Positions 1 to 8,035 are shown, numbered from the stretch's first letter. The stretch: DNA of 11,437 nucleotides from an uncultured Clostridia bacterium (GCA_947165805.1 CAMVBT010000052.1:1-11437); one strand, 5' to 3'. The notes: a model not told the origin generated them from the sequence alone. Numbers and translations are program-made.

Positions 1-1610
1 AAGCGGAGAACGCCGGCTATTACGAATGTCCGGAATACTGCCTGGACTGGGATCTCGGAAAGACGGTCTTCGCCAGCGGCAAAACAATGGCGGACGGAAA
101 GCTCGGATATCTTTCGACGAGATCCGATGCCAAAAAGCTAAGAGCAAAGGTCGAAAAAAAGACTGCGGCTCTGCTGGAACGCATGAAAGCTCTGCCGGAC
201 GATCTGAGCAAAGTGCGCTATGCGGCGGAATACATAATATGCAATACCGTCTATGACGACTCCGACAAAGGCTTCTGCTACTGCGCGGTAGGGCCTCTTG
301 TGAAAGGCAAGGCTGTTTGCAAGGGATATTCCGACAGCTTCACATACATTATGCAGGCGGCGGGCATACCCGCGATGGACATACACGCGAAATTGCGCGA
401 AGAAGGCGGTCACGCGGCTAACATGGTCTGCATTGACGGCAAATGGTGTAATTTCGATGTGACATGGTGCGACGCTGCGGAAGCCGCGAACATTCGCTTC
501 GACTATTATCTGACATCGGACGAAGTATTCTCCGGGACTCACACAAAGGATTACGGCGAGCCGCTGCTCAATCCGATAAAGCTCCCCAAGTCCGGCTCGA
601 ACGAATATCACGACAAGGCTGTAAAGGATTCGTCAGGACTTTGGACGGCGGCGCTCTCGTTCAACGGAAAGGGACTTTTCACGCTGGACACAAAGAACAC
701 AGCGCCCGGCGAAGCTTTCTCGTTCAGCATACAGAATACCTCTCCCGATCTTTCCTATATACAGAGGACGTATGAGACCGAGCCCGGGACAAAATACCGG
801 CTTTCGGCTTATGTCAGGTATTCCGGCTATAAGATCGCGGACAGGTTCAGGGGGCAGGCGTCCGGCGCCTGCATAGGAAAGCCCGACGGTTCCGCTTATT
901 CGGCGTTCGTCACGTCCGGCGGTTGGAAAAAGCTCACCTTTGAGTTCACCGCGGGCTCGGACGAAAGGCTTACTCAGCTCGCGCTGTACAACGGTATGTG
1001 GGCCTCCGACTGTAAAGGGACGGCGCTTTTTTCCGGCATAACTCTCGAAAAATACAAAAACGGCAGATGGATAGTCGATGACAGTGCTCTCGCGATAGGC
1101 TCGGGCTTCTCCAATCTCTTTGACGCGCAGAAAAAGCTCTCGTCTCTGAGCTTCGCGGACATGGCGCCCGTGAGATACACCGGAAAAGCGATAAAGCCCG
1201 ATGTGACGGTCACCGACGGAACGAAAAGGCTGACGCGCGGGAAGGACTATGTGCTTTCCTACAGTAATAACAAGTCTGTCGGCACGGCGAGCGTTACGAT
1301 CTGGGGCAAGGGGCTTTACACGGGAAGGCGCACACTCACCTTTGACATTATCCCCGCTCAGCCTGTCCTGAGCGTCAGCAGAAAGAACACGTCCGCGATC
1401 GTGTCATGGACATCGCGCGAAACAGACGGAGCTTTTGTCTATGTGAGCGTAGACGGAGGCGACTTTAAGCTGGTAAAGGCTGTCGAGGGCAAGAACAGCC
1501 TGTCTGTGAAGGTAAAGAACGGCCACAAATATCAGTTCGCGGTATGCACGTACAAGGTGCTCGGTTCAAAGACGATCTACAGCGAATATTCTTACTCACA
1601 GATCGTATGA
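1..1610 (+). CDS. Transglutaminase-like surface protein with beta-sandwich modules (5' end missing)
   Basis: The reading frame is open from the window edge (first full codon at 3) to TGA at 1608-1610, about 535 visible residues; the true start lies upstream. The internal ATG at 87 has no reason to be a start, because homologous-looking sequence continues before it. A transglutaminase-like core is supported by a Cys in KAVCKGYS (codon 318-320), a His in GGHAANM (411-413) and an Asp in FDVTW (456-458), the usual Cys-His-Asp order and spacing. Next comes a jelly-roll-like stretch (about 640-1050) resembling CBM4/9-type modules, then a bacterial Ig-like repeat (YTGKAIKP...LTRGKDY, about 1150-1345) and a terminal Fn3-like domain. 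Family members act outside the cell as peptidases or cross-linkers; the substrate is unknown here. The gene converges on the GGDEF gene across a shared terminator. The secretion signal is not visible because the N-terminus is missing. Confidence 0.85.
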   Translation, partial: AENAGYYECPEYCLDWDLGKTVFASGKTMADGKLGYLSTRSDAKKLRAKVEKKTAALLERMKALPDDLSKVRYAAEYIICNTVYDDSDKGFCYCAVGPLVKGKAVCKGYSDSFTYIMQAAGIPAMDIHAKLREEGGHAANMVCIDGKWCNFDVTWCDAAEAANIRFDYYLTSDEVFSGTHTKDYGEPLLNPIKLPKSGSNEYHDKAVKDSSGLWTAALSFNGKGLFTLDTKNTAPGEAFSFSIQNTSPDLSYIQRTYETEPGTKYRLSAYVRYSGYKIADRFRGQASGACIGKPDGSAYSAFVTSGGWKKLTFEFTAGSDERLTQLALYNGMWASDCKGTALFSGITLEKYKNGRWIVDDSALAIGSGFSNLFDAQKKLSSLSFADMAPVRYTGKAIKPDVTVTDGTKRLTRGKDYVLSYSNNKSVGTASVTIWGKGLYTGRRTLTFDIIPAQPVLSVSRKNTSAIVSWTSRETDGAFVYVSVDGGDFKLVKAVEGKNSLSVKVKNGHKYQFAVCTYKVLGSKTIYSEYSYSQIV

Positions 1611-1697
1611 TGCTGTGATCGCCGTATTGTGTATCTCCGCCTCGCTCTCTGACTGTGCTTTTCGGTGTAATGTTACAGATAGTGCATTAAATAAGAA

Positions 1698-1740
1698 AGC
1701 GCACCATTCGCTGTTTTACGCGAATGGTGCGCTGTTTTTA
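1698..1740. terminator. Bidirectional intrinsic terminator between convergent genes
   Basis: A perfect 13-bp inverted repeat (AGCGCACCATTCG at 1698-1710, its complement at 1721-1733) extends to 14 bp with C1711-G1720 and leaves an 8-nt loop. On the plus strand it is followed by GTTTTTA; on the minus strand by TTTCTTATTTAAT. Both directions therefore have a U-rich tail, which suits the convergent genes ending at 1610 and 1828. The rest of 1611-1827 shows no gene; a CCCGCGGG palindrome near 1807-1814 has no loop and is not a convincing second terminator. Confidence 0.9.
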
Positions 1741-1827
1741 TCCCCTGACATCCGGACTTATCCCGCCCGTCTCGCCCCCGCTTCTGAAAAGAGTACTGTC
1801 AGCATACCCGCGGGCATTTTTATCTGC

Positions 1828-3354
1828 TCATTGGTTGCTTTCGCTGAGTATAAAGCTCGAGGTATCTTCTTCGGGGGTGAATATCGAATAGCCGTGACCG
1901 CCGCTGCTTTTTATCTTTTTGAGCTCCTTTTCTGCGATCTCCGAAAGCTTTTCATAATCTCTGCCTGCTTCCGGGACATGAACACCGCCGACTGAAATGC
2001 CGATCGGCACATCTATCGACTCGCCGAGCTGCTTGTGTGCCGCATCGGTGATCTGTTCTTCTATTCTCATCGTGAAATTAGCAACGACGCCCTCGCTGCT
2101 ACAATTCTTGAAGAATATCGTGAACACTTCTCCGCCGAGCTTTCCTCTGACATCATCGGAGTTGGTGTTGTTCTTCAGTATCGAGCCGAATGTCGCAAGC
2201 AGCTTGTTGGCTTCTTCATGACCGTATAGATTGTTGAGCGATTTGAAACCGTCGAAGCTGATATTGATAAGAATTCCGCTCGTTTCTTCGCATTCTTTGG
2301 TAAGTATCTCGACGACGCTGCTGTGGCTGTGGAGACCGGTTATGCTGTCAACTGCTGCCTCTTCGCTGAGCCTGTTGTCACGAAGAGCCTGCTCGGTGAT
2401 ATCGTTTATCATAATTATGTTGCAGTCACAGTCGCCGCTGTAATCGGTGAATGTTGTTCTTGTGAATGAATATGTGCGGTCGCCGCGCTTAATGCTGTCC
2501 TTGTCTTTGATCGTGGAGATGAATTCCGTGATCTTATGGGGATCGGACTCGGAAAACTCAAGGAACAGTCTCTTTGCCGTCTTGTTGGCAAACAGGAACT
2601 TCATATTCTTATCGAGAACGACCACACCGTCATTTGTACTGTCGATACCGCAGCTCCTGCCGAAGTCTATAATATCCGAATTGTCGATGCCCTTTGCGAC
2701 AATGAGGAGCAGCAGGTCTGCGGCAGCCACACATACAGGAGTTATCAGCGTTATATTCGTGATATTTCCGATAAGCTCGCCCGCCGTAATGCCGATCAGC
2801 AATATGACAGAAATGACCGCAAGAGATCTGAGCGAACCGGGTGCTGTGACCGGCTTTACAGACATTCCCGCAATTACCTTTATCACGCCGGCGGTCACAG
2901 CGAGCGTGATAAGAGCTACAGCTGCATATAAAAGCGCCCCGCAGCCGAATGACACCGCGTAGATGCCGTTCTCATCGGGACCTTCCGCGGTCACGCCGGT
3001 AAGGCACATCCCGTGTATGCGCATGGTCGCGAATACTACCGTTACCATTGCCGTCAGAGCGCCGAAGAAAAGCTTCACCGGCTTTGCGAACGAAACGTTC
3101 CCGGCCGCGGCCAGCGCGAACAGATAAGAAACGCCCATTACCGCGAGCGCCGAAAAGCCGATCGCTTTTGTCATCATAACGGTGTCCGAGGTGCCGCAGA
3201 ACAGTGACAGGTATCCCGACGCACCGTAAACAAGAGCTGCGGCGAATGCCGAGACCGCCCATTTTCTTGAACCGGTTGTCTTTATGAATACTATCGGCAG
3301 AAATACCAGCAGCGATAATATCATTACAGCCGCATAAATTATCTGTTGTAACAT
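1828..3354 (-). CDS. Polytopic membrane sensor with PAS and degenerate GGDEF domain
   Basis: 508 residues. The start at 3354 is chosen because AAAGGAG sits 7 nt upstream and a consensus promoter lies just beyond; the longer open frame to 3444 runs through that promoter. Residues 1-220 hold about seven hydrophobic segments, resembling the 7TM sensor region of some histidine kinases. A PAS-like domain follows (about 238-325, with NDGVVVLD and INDITEQ), then a GGDEF-family domain (about 335-490) opening with DSITGL. Active diguanylate cyclases make cyclic di-GMP from two GTP. Here the signature is GGEVF (407-411) rather than GG(D/E)EF, the first metal-binding Asp of the DxDxFK motif is Ser366 (SFDGFK), and the usual ND is NN. 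No RxxD inhibitory site is seen. I infer a sensor with a GTP-binding or signalling domain that is probably not a cyclase. It is transcribed alone. Confidence 0.88.
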   Translation of the reverse strand: MLQQIIYAAVMILSLLVFLPIVFIKTTGSRKWAVSAFAAALVYGASGYLSLFCGTSDTVMMTKAIGFSALAVMGVSYLFALAAAGNVSFAKPVKLFFGALTAMVTVVFATMRIHGMCLTGVTAEGPDENGIYAVSFGCGALLYAAVALITLAVTAGVIKVIAGMSVKPVTAPGSLRSLAVISVILLIGITAGELIGNITNITLITPVCVAAADLLLLIVAKGIDNSDIIDFGRSCGIDSTNDGVVVLDKNMKFLFANKTAKRLFLEFSESDPHKITEFISTIKDKDSIKRGDRTYSFTRTTFTDYSGDCDCNIIMINDITEQALRDNRLSEEAAVDSITGLHSHSSVVEILTKECEETSGILINISFDGFKSLNNLYGHEEANKLLATFGSILKNNTNSDDVRGKLGGEVFTIFFKNCSSEGVVANFTMRIEEQITDAAHKQLGESIDVPIGISVGGVHVPEAGRDYEKLSEIAEKELKKIKSSGGHGYSIFTPEEDTSSFILSESNQ

Positions 3355-3361
3355 TTTTTCT

Positions 3362-3368
3362 CTCCTTT
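3362..3368 (-). promoter_or_regulatory. Ribosome binding site deciding the GGDEF gene start
   Basis: AAAGGAG on the minus strand lies 7 nt before the ATG at 3354-3352. It fixes the start 30 codons inside the longest open frame. Confidence 0.85.
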
Positions 3369-3390
3369 GATAACAGATGTCAATATCCTT

Positions 3391-3419
3391 ATTATATTGA
3401 AGAGAGAAAGATTTGTCAA
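3391..3419 (-). promoter_or_regulatory. Consensus sigma-A promoter of the PAS/GGDEF gene
   Basis: On the minus strand, TTGACA (3419-3414) and TATAAT (3396-3391) are separated by exactly 17 nt. Both hexamers match the consensus at all six positions. The predicted transcript begins near 3384, about 30 nt before the ATG at 3354. AT-rich sequence upstream (about 3420-3480) could act as an UP element. Confidence 0.88.
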
Positions 3420-3630
3420 TAAATATATTAAAGATGTTACCCAAAACCGCTAAAAATTATTGTATATTACAAATAATGCTGATATAACGGTAACAATATT
3501 GTTGTAAAACACAAGGATTACCCGAGCTTTTCGGACTTGGGCGGAAGTTTCCGGCCTATAGTTTTACCGTTTTTGCCCGAAGCACTGTGCCGACGCAATA
3601 TCCGGGCATCCATACTCATAGGATAAAGCT
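3420..3630. other. Noncoding spacer with several short inverted repeats
   Basis: No convincing gene lies between the GGDEF start (3354) and the protease stop (3663), a 308-nt gap. Beyond the promoter and terminator it holds an AT-rich dyad (ATTATT 3456-3461 against AATAAT 3472-3477), a 12-bp perfect palindrome AACAATATTGTT (3492-3503), and a GC-rich part with possible hairpins: CCCGAG/CTTGGG near 3520-3540, CGGAA/TTCCG near 3542-3553, and TGCCCG 3574-3579 against CGGGCA 3603-3608. I could not match the set to a known riboswitch or RNA family. Confidence 0.45.
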
Positions 3631-3659
3631 CAGCCGCTCCCCGTTTTGGCGAGCGGCTG
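3631..3659 (-). terminator. Hairpin terminator after the C1 protease gene
   Basis: A perfect 9-bp stem (CAGCCGCTC 3631-3639, GAGCGGCTG 3651-3659) with an 11-nt loop begins 3 nt after the protease stop codon. In the minus direction the trailing tract is only AGCTTTATCC, so termination may be partial. In the plus direction the tail GTTTTCATATCTTC is more U-rich. Position makes it the likely end of the 8035-to-3663 operon. Confidence 0.6.
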
Positions 3660-3662
3660 TTT

Positions 3663-6353
3663 TCATATCTTCTTTTTTCTCTTTCTTATCACAACTATCG
3701 TCACCGCAACACCCGCCGCAGCAAGAATTATCACGCCTGCCGCAACAAGCAATAATACCGGAAAGCCGCTGTTATCGGGTCCGGGATCGTTCGCTATACC
3801 GGCAGTTTCCGTGCTGCCGTTCGCTGCGGCGGCTGTTTTCGTGCTGCCGCTTGCTGTGACGGCAGTTTCCGTAAGCTCCGGTTTTTTGTCAGCCACCCTG
3901 ACCGTGAATGACAGATCGGAAAATTTATCATTGAGATATATCTGTTCCCCGTCTATGGATACAGTCATCTCGCTTGTGAGTGTGCCTTTGCCGAGGTCTT
4001 CGTCCGTAATGAAATAACTGTACGTCAGCGTTATTTCGTCTCCGGGTCCGAGCATCGGTATCTCTCCGTCCTCGCCGAGATCAAAGAGCGAGCAGTTTAT
4101 TTTTATATTATCATAAGATTCCAGCGCGGAATAATTGGAGACGGTAACAGTGCCTTCGACCTCATCGCGCTCGTCATATACCGTTCTTTCATTAATGACG
4201 GAATTATGCACCTCCAACAGGCTCGTATACGGATAGCTCCTTATCGGGAAGTTGTCGTAATCGTTGAACGCGCCTCCCATGTAATCGGAATCTATCTGTC
4301 TGAATACTTCTATTACATCCGCAAGATCGCGCCAGTCCGCCGAAGCATCATCACCCGCGCCGAGCCAGCTCTCGCCCTTGTTCACGATCATTACACCGTA
4401 CAGGGGACTGCTGTCCTCATAACCGTCGAGCGAGCTGTTTTCTTCGATATATGCTTCCTTGCGGTAGTATTCGTATTCGTCGTGCGCAGCCTTGTTTTCT
4501 GTGTGGTTTATCTCGAAAATGTATTTTCCGTCGCCTCTCACAAGTTCAAGGACTACGGAATATTTCTGTCCGTCGCTGACAGCGATCTCATCGTCGAGCT
4601 CCATTGTGTGGTAGCCCATATACTCAAACGTTTCCTCGGTGCCGGTGACTTTTTTACCGTCGGTCGGAGACTTGAAACCGTCGTCCAGAATATAGGCCGA
4701 CACTTTCGCGGTAAGGCCGGGAAGGGCAGTCATTATTCCCACATCGCGTATTATCTCGTCATTGTCCGCGGTAAAAACATTCGCCATATAAACGGGAGTA
4801 TCCGACACTGCCGTTTCATAATTGAACTGCGGGAAGAGGTCATACAGCTCAAGGCTCCTGCCCTCGTCCTCGTTGGCGAACAGCTCAAATTCGTAGCTCT
4901 CGGCGCTGTCGATACTCTGATCGTAATATGAGAGGTAGAAATAGCCGTCACCGCCGTTGCCCCAGTCATATTCCGCAGTGGGATCGCTGTTGTTCCTGCT
5001 TCCCCACGAATTCCGCACTATCCACGCTCCGTCGCCGCCGATAGTTCCGTTCGGGTCGTAGAAATATTCTTTCGGGAAGTCGTCGTCATAGCCGATGATG
5101 CACACAACGTGATTGGAATAGTGGCAGTAGTTTCCCGAATACCGGTCGGACGGGTCATAGCCGGCGCAGTATGTGTAATGCGACCAGATATCCGCTTCGT
5201 CGCTGTATTCGGCAAGACTTCCGCCCGAGGTATGGAACGAAAGGAACACATTCCCGGATTCGTCGGCGTATCCCGGCATGGAATGATCCGAATACATAGT
5301 GACCGCGACGCCTCTGCCCGCGAGAAGTTCCTTTTTTATCGCGGCCGTCGCATTTTCGTTGTACATATATTCCGAGGAATCGGGAGCCATTGAAGCGGGC
5401 GCGGGAAGAATGTTTGAATGTCTGAGGAATATGCCCTGAAAGCGCTTGCTTTCATCTACCGACCAGTCGCCGTCCGCGAGGCGGCTGAGCCTCAGCCTGT
5501 AATAGATCCCTGCTTCGTCGGTCCCGCTGTCATAGTCCTTTATCCCCGGGTAGTGTTTCGCGCAGGCGGAAACGAACGCGTCCAGCGACTCTTTGTCGCT
5601 GGCGATCTGCTCATAGAAACAGTCGATGTAATATTCAAAGCCGTCTTCATCGATACTGATCACATCTATCTCCGCATTCCATTTGCCTTCTTTGTTTATG
5701 TACGGTACATCGGCTTCAAGCGCGGGACCCACGCCCTCGGAGAAGAGCACGGCTGCGTAATGCGCGTGACCGCCGAAATCATACGGTATGTGCGTTTCCT
5801 CGTCGGTGTCTATCCCTTCGTCATACACTTTATAGTGGTAGCCCTCGCCGCTCTGCGAGCTGTAGAAGGGGGAATTCTCCGGCAGCGGAGTGTATGAGAA
5901 CCACGACAGATGCTTTTCGGAAAGATCGATAGCCGCTTTTTCAAAGTCGCTCGCGGTATTGAAATCAATGCCGAGCTGATACGCAATACTGATCTCCGCG
6001 GCAGCGACAGCGCCGAAGCTCCAGCAGGTGCCGAACGGGTCCTGACTTCTTATCTCCGGAACATAGCATACGCCGTCAACATCTCTTAGGTCGAATTTTG
6101 CCGGCAGTTCCTCATCTTCGCTGTTATCGGTCTCCGGTTCATAATTCGTCCACTCGCCGAAATAGATATGGTCTATAAGTTCATCGACTTTATCGCCGTT
6201 TTCGGGGAAGGTGTAATCCGGTGTTATGTAATCGGTGTAAAAGTCATCATAATAATACTCATCATCTTCCGCGAAAGACGCTGCCGTACCCGCAGTCATG
6301 AACGCCGCGGCGGCAGTGAGCGCTGCAATTGTTTTTACTGATCGTTTTTTCAT
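3663..6353 (-). CDS. Membrane-anchored papain-family (C1) cysteine protease with lectin-like domain
   Basis: 896 residues. The N-terminus is a signal peptide (MKKRS..., hydrophobic to about residue 25, likely cleavage after SFA at 28), followed by an unusual Asp/Tyr-rich stretch (29-47). The C1A-type peptidase domain spans about 84-480: LPAKFDLRD opens it, Gln104 and Cys110 lie in SQDPFGTCWSFG, His415 in NHVVCIIGYDD and Asn448 in IVRNSWG, so the catalytic set is intact. A region at about 505-620 looks like the lectin-like domain often following such clostridial proteases. An Ig-like stretch (about 715-822) leads to three 10-residue Ala/Thr/Gly/Ser linker repeats (830-859), then a TM helix (863-890) and a KRKKK tail. 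It should be an extracellular protease held in the membrane; the substrate is unknown. Last gene of its operon: its ATG starts 2 nt after the preceding stop and has only a weak ribosome site, suggesting translational coupling. Confidence 0.92.
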   Translation of the reverse strand: MKKRSVKTIAALTAAAAFMTAGTAASFAEDDEYYYDDFYTDYITPDYTFPENGDKVDELIDHIYFGEWTNYEPETDNSEDEELPAKFDLRDVDGVCYVPEIRSQDPFGTCWSFGAVAAAEISIAYQLGIDFNTASDFEKAAIDLSEKHLSWFSYTPLPENSPFYSSQSGEGYHYKVYDEGIDTDEETHIPYDFGGHAHYAAVLFSEGVGPALEADVPYINKEGKWNAEIDVISIDEDGFEYYIDCFYEQIASDKESLDAFVSACAKHYPGIKDYDSGTDEAGIYYRLRLSRLADGDWSVDESKRFQGIFLRHSNILPAPASMAPDSSEYMYNENATAAIKKELLAGRGVAVTMYSDHSMPGYADESGNVFLSFHTSGGSLAEYSDEADIWSHYTYCAGYDPSDRYSGNYCHYSNHVVCIIGYDDDFPKEYFYDPNGTIGGDGAWIVRNSWGSRNNSDPTAEYDWGNGGDGYFYLSYYDQSIDSAESYEFELFANEDEGRSLELYDLFPQFNYETAVSDTPVYMANVFTADNDEIIRDVGIMTALPGLTAKVSAYILDDGFKSPTDGKKVTGTEETFEYMGYHTMELDDEIAVSDGQKYSVVLELVRGDGKYIFEINHTENKAAHDEYEYYRKEAYIEENSSLDGYEDSSPLYGVMIVNKGESWLGAGDDASADWRDLADVIEVFRQIDSDYMGGAFNDYDNFPIRSYPYTSLLEVHNSVINERTVYDERDEVEGTVTVSNYSALESYDNIKINCSLFDLGEDGEIPMLGPGDEITLTYSYFITDEDLGKGTLTSEMTVSIDGEQIYLNDKFSDLSFTVRVADKKPELTETAVTASGSTKTAAAANGSTETAGIANDPGPDNSGFPVLLLVAAGVIILAAAGVAVTIVVIRKRKKKI

Positions 6354-6355
6354 CG

Positions 6356-6967
6356 TTATTTATCCGTCCGCTCAAAGCATCCGTTGATATTGTTTTCGCT
6401 CCACGTTTCGCCTTCGATATACTTGTACCACAGGGTACTGCCGTCTGTCAGGCCTGTACCGAGCTCATTGATGCCGTCGCCGTCGATATCGCCGGAGGTG
6501 ATATTCCACTGATCGACCGCAGTTTCCGTATCATTGACAAGGCTTGCGATGCGGCTGCCGTCTGCGCTGTCATATACCGCGTAACCCGTGCCGTCGTCAA
6601 ACAGGGAAAGGCGTACCGTCAGGCCGTCGGTTATGACATATTCGTCGGAATAGCTCCGCCATGTCTGCCAGTCTCCGCCGACTATATCACCGGCTTCTTC
6701 CGTTTCGGTATATGTAACGGAAGTTCCGGCGGCTGCTTCAGTTTCGGCCGTGACGGAGCCGGCGGCGGGCGGCTCCTTTACCGGCTGGTTGTGTATAAAA
6801 TCAAGAAGTATGAAGGTACATACCGCGAGGACTGTTCCCGCGATCAGCGCAAGTGTACCGAGTATGGCAAGCGTTATGCCGACTGCCTTTTTTCTGCGTA
6901 CTGTAAGGATTATTCCGGTTATAAGCGCCGCAAGTCCCGCGACAGCTAAAGCTATATATGGCAGCAT
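6356..6967 (-). CDS. Small membrane protein with two TM helices and an extracellular EF-hand-like loop domain
   Basis: 203 residues from the ATG at 6967, chosen because AAAGGA lies 7 nt upstream; an ATG at 6973 is too close to that site. Two hydrophobic segments (about 3-23 and 28-55) are joined by a short basic loop RRKK, followed by an acidic Ala/Thr linker (about 60-95) and a folded C-terminal domain (about 98-203). That domain contains GDIDGDGINEL (159-169), a Asp-rich Ca-binding loop like those in FG-GAP/VCBS repeats and dockerins; only one copy is present. The C-terminus is probably outside the cell if both segments cross the membrane. I do not recognise a named family. It is the middle gene of the operon, 21 nt after the SH3 lipoprotein stop and 2 nt before the protease ATG, so it is probably made together with them, perhaps as a partner of the protease (inference). 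Confidence 0.82.
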   Translation of the reverse strand: MLPYIALAVAGLAALITGIILTVRRKKAVGITLAILGTLALIAGTVLAVCTFILLDFIHNQPVKEPPAAGSVTAETEAAAGTSVTYTETEEAGDIVGGDWQTWRSYSDEYVITDGLTVRLSLFDDGTGYAVYDSADGSRIASLVNDTETAVDQWNITSGDIDGDGINELGTGLTDGSTLWYKYIEGETWSENNINGCFERTDK

Positions 6968-6988
6968 CGTCATTTCCTTTCCGCTTCA

Positions 6989-8035
6989 TCAGGAAACGCG
7001 GACAAAATGCGGCTCACCCGACTGTCCTGCGTAAAGGTCATTGAGCGGTATCTCTCCGGTGATGCTGAATGCGTTCCACAGTGTATCGTCATTCTTGTAG
7101 AAGATGTACCAGAAAGTCTTTGTATCATCGGGGTTAAGCAGATATCCGAGCTTTACATATCCCTCGGAAGTGCCGCTCGCTTCTGTGAGCAGGAATGTTC
7201 CGTTATAGATGTCGCTGCCTTCTTTTATCACGATCTCGGAGTTCTCATCTTTCCACGTTCCCGAGAGCGAAGCGACACTGACTCCTGCAGCGGGCGGGTC
7301 GGGCAGCGCATAGAAACCGTACTCGTCCGGCTCGCCTTCTGCTCCGTCCATGTCATAAGCGGGTATTTCCGCTATATTTTCAGCTTTGACATAGCCGATG
7401 TCATATGCGGCGGTACCGTCTGCTTTTGCGATAGCGGTCATATACCAGCCTTCTGCCTCACATTCATAGATCTCGAGCTGTGTTCCGCTGTCTATTTCCC
7501 TGATCACATCGGAGCTCTCGTCAGATTCACTGTACAGCTTTATTGCGCTGTCAGACGCGACATATCCACCGAACAGTGGGTCACCGAACGAGTATGTATG
7601 CGGGCATTCCTTTATTACAGCGGCCTTTACATATCCGACAGTTTCACCGCCGAGCTCCGCGACATACCAGCCGCTGTAATCGGAGGAATATATTTCGAGT
7701 ATCATGCCGTTGGTAAGCTCCGCAAGCTGCTCCGAGCTTTCGTCCGGAGCGATGAACAGATATTCGGCAGACTTATCTGTTTCGACATACCCTCTGAACA
7801 TTCGTGTCTCTGTACTTAAGTCGGCTTTGGGGTAAGTTACGGCAGCAGTCGTGGCTGCGGTAGTTGTTTCGGCGGCTGTGGTCGTCGTTGTTTCGGCAGC
7901 AGTGGTCGTTGCCGCGGCAGTTGTGGCCGAAGCTGCGGCAGTTGTGGCCGAAGCGGTGTTCCCGCCGTTCTGAGCGCAGCCGGACAGCAGCAGTGTGCAG
8001 GCTGCGAATATTGAGATCATGGTTTTCTTTTTCAT
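6989..8035 (-). CDS. Lipoprotein with two SH3-like domains
   Basis: 348 residues, start at 8035 with AAAGGA 9 nt upstream. The N-terminus MKKKT plus a hydrophobic run ending in LLLSGC gives a lipobox with Cys20 as the lipid-modified residue. An Ala/Thr linker (about 28-67) reaches through the wall. Two bacterial SH3-like domains follow at about 80-143 and 157-224, each showing the GWY(V/M)...GYVKA pattern of SH3b repeats, which in known proteins bind cell-wall peptide or glycan. The C-terminal stretch (about 250-348, SGTWKDENSEIVI onward) looks all-beta, of unknown family. It is the first gene of the operon leading to the C1 protease. The role is not known; tethering the module at the wall, or sensing wall state, is inference. 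Confidence 0.87.
   Translation of the reverse strand: MKKKTMISIFAACTLLLSGCAQNGGNTASATTAAASATTAAATTTAAETTTTTAAETTTAATTAAVTYPKADLSTETRMFRGYVETDKSAEYLFIAPDESSEQLAELTNGMILEIYSSDYSGWYVAELGGETVGYVKAAVIKECPHTYSFGDPLFGGYVASDSAIKLYSESDESSDVIREIDSGTQLEIYECEAEGWYMTAIAKADGTAAYDIGYVKAENIAEIPAYDMDGAEGEPDEYGFYALPDPPAAGVSVASLSGTWKDENSEIVIKEGSDIYNGTFLLTEASGTSEGYVKLGYLLNPDDTKTFWYIFYKNDDTLWNAFSITGEIPLNDLYAGQSGEPHFVRVS
7914..7954 (-). repeat. 21-bp tandem repeat in the lipoprotein linker
   Basis: GCGGCAGTTGTGGCCGAAGC (plus-strand reading) occurs at 7914-7933 and again, identical, at 7935-7954, one base apart, giving a 21-bp in-frame period. It encodes the Ala/Thr linker (SATTAAA units). Related but diverged copies continue toward 7860. 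In-frame gain or loss would change only linker length. Confidence 0.8.

Noticed and set aside
3355..3444. Thirty-codon N-terminal extension of the GGDEF protein
   Set aside because: It crosses the consensus promoter, and a good ribosome site precedes the ATG at 3354.
4206..4931. 241-codon plus-strand frame
   Set aside because: Antisense to the C1 protease, with no domain motifs and no promoter or ribosome site.
6356..6967. Dockerin domain in the small membrane protein
   Set aside because: Only one Ca-binding-like loop is present, while dockerins need two with conserved helices; no cohesin is seen in the window.
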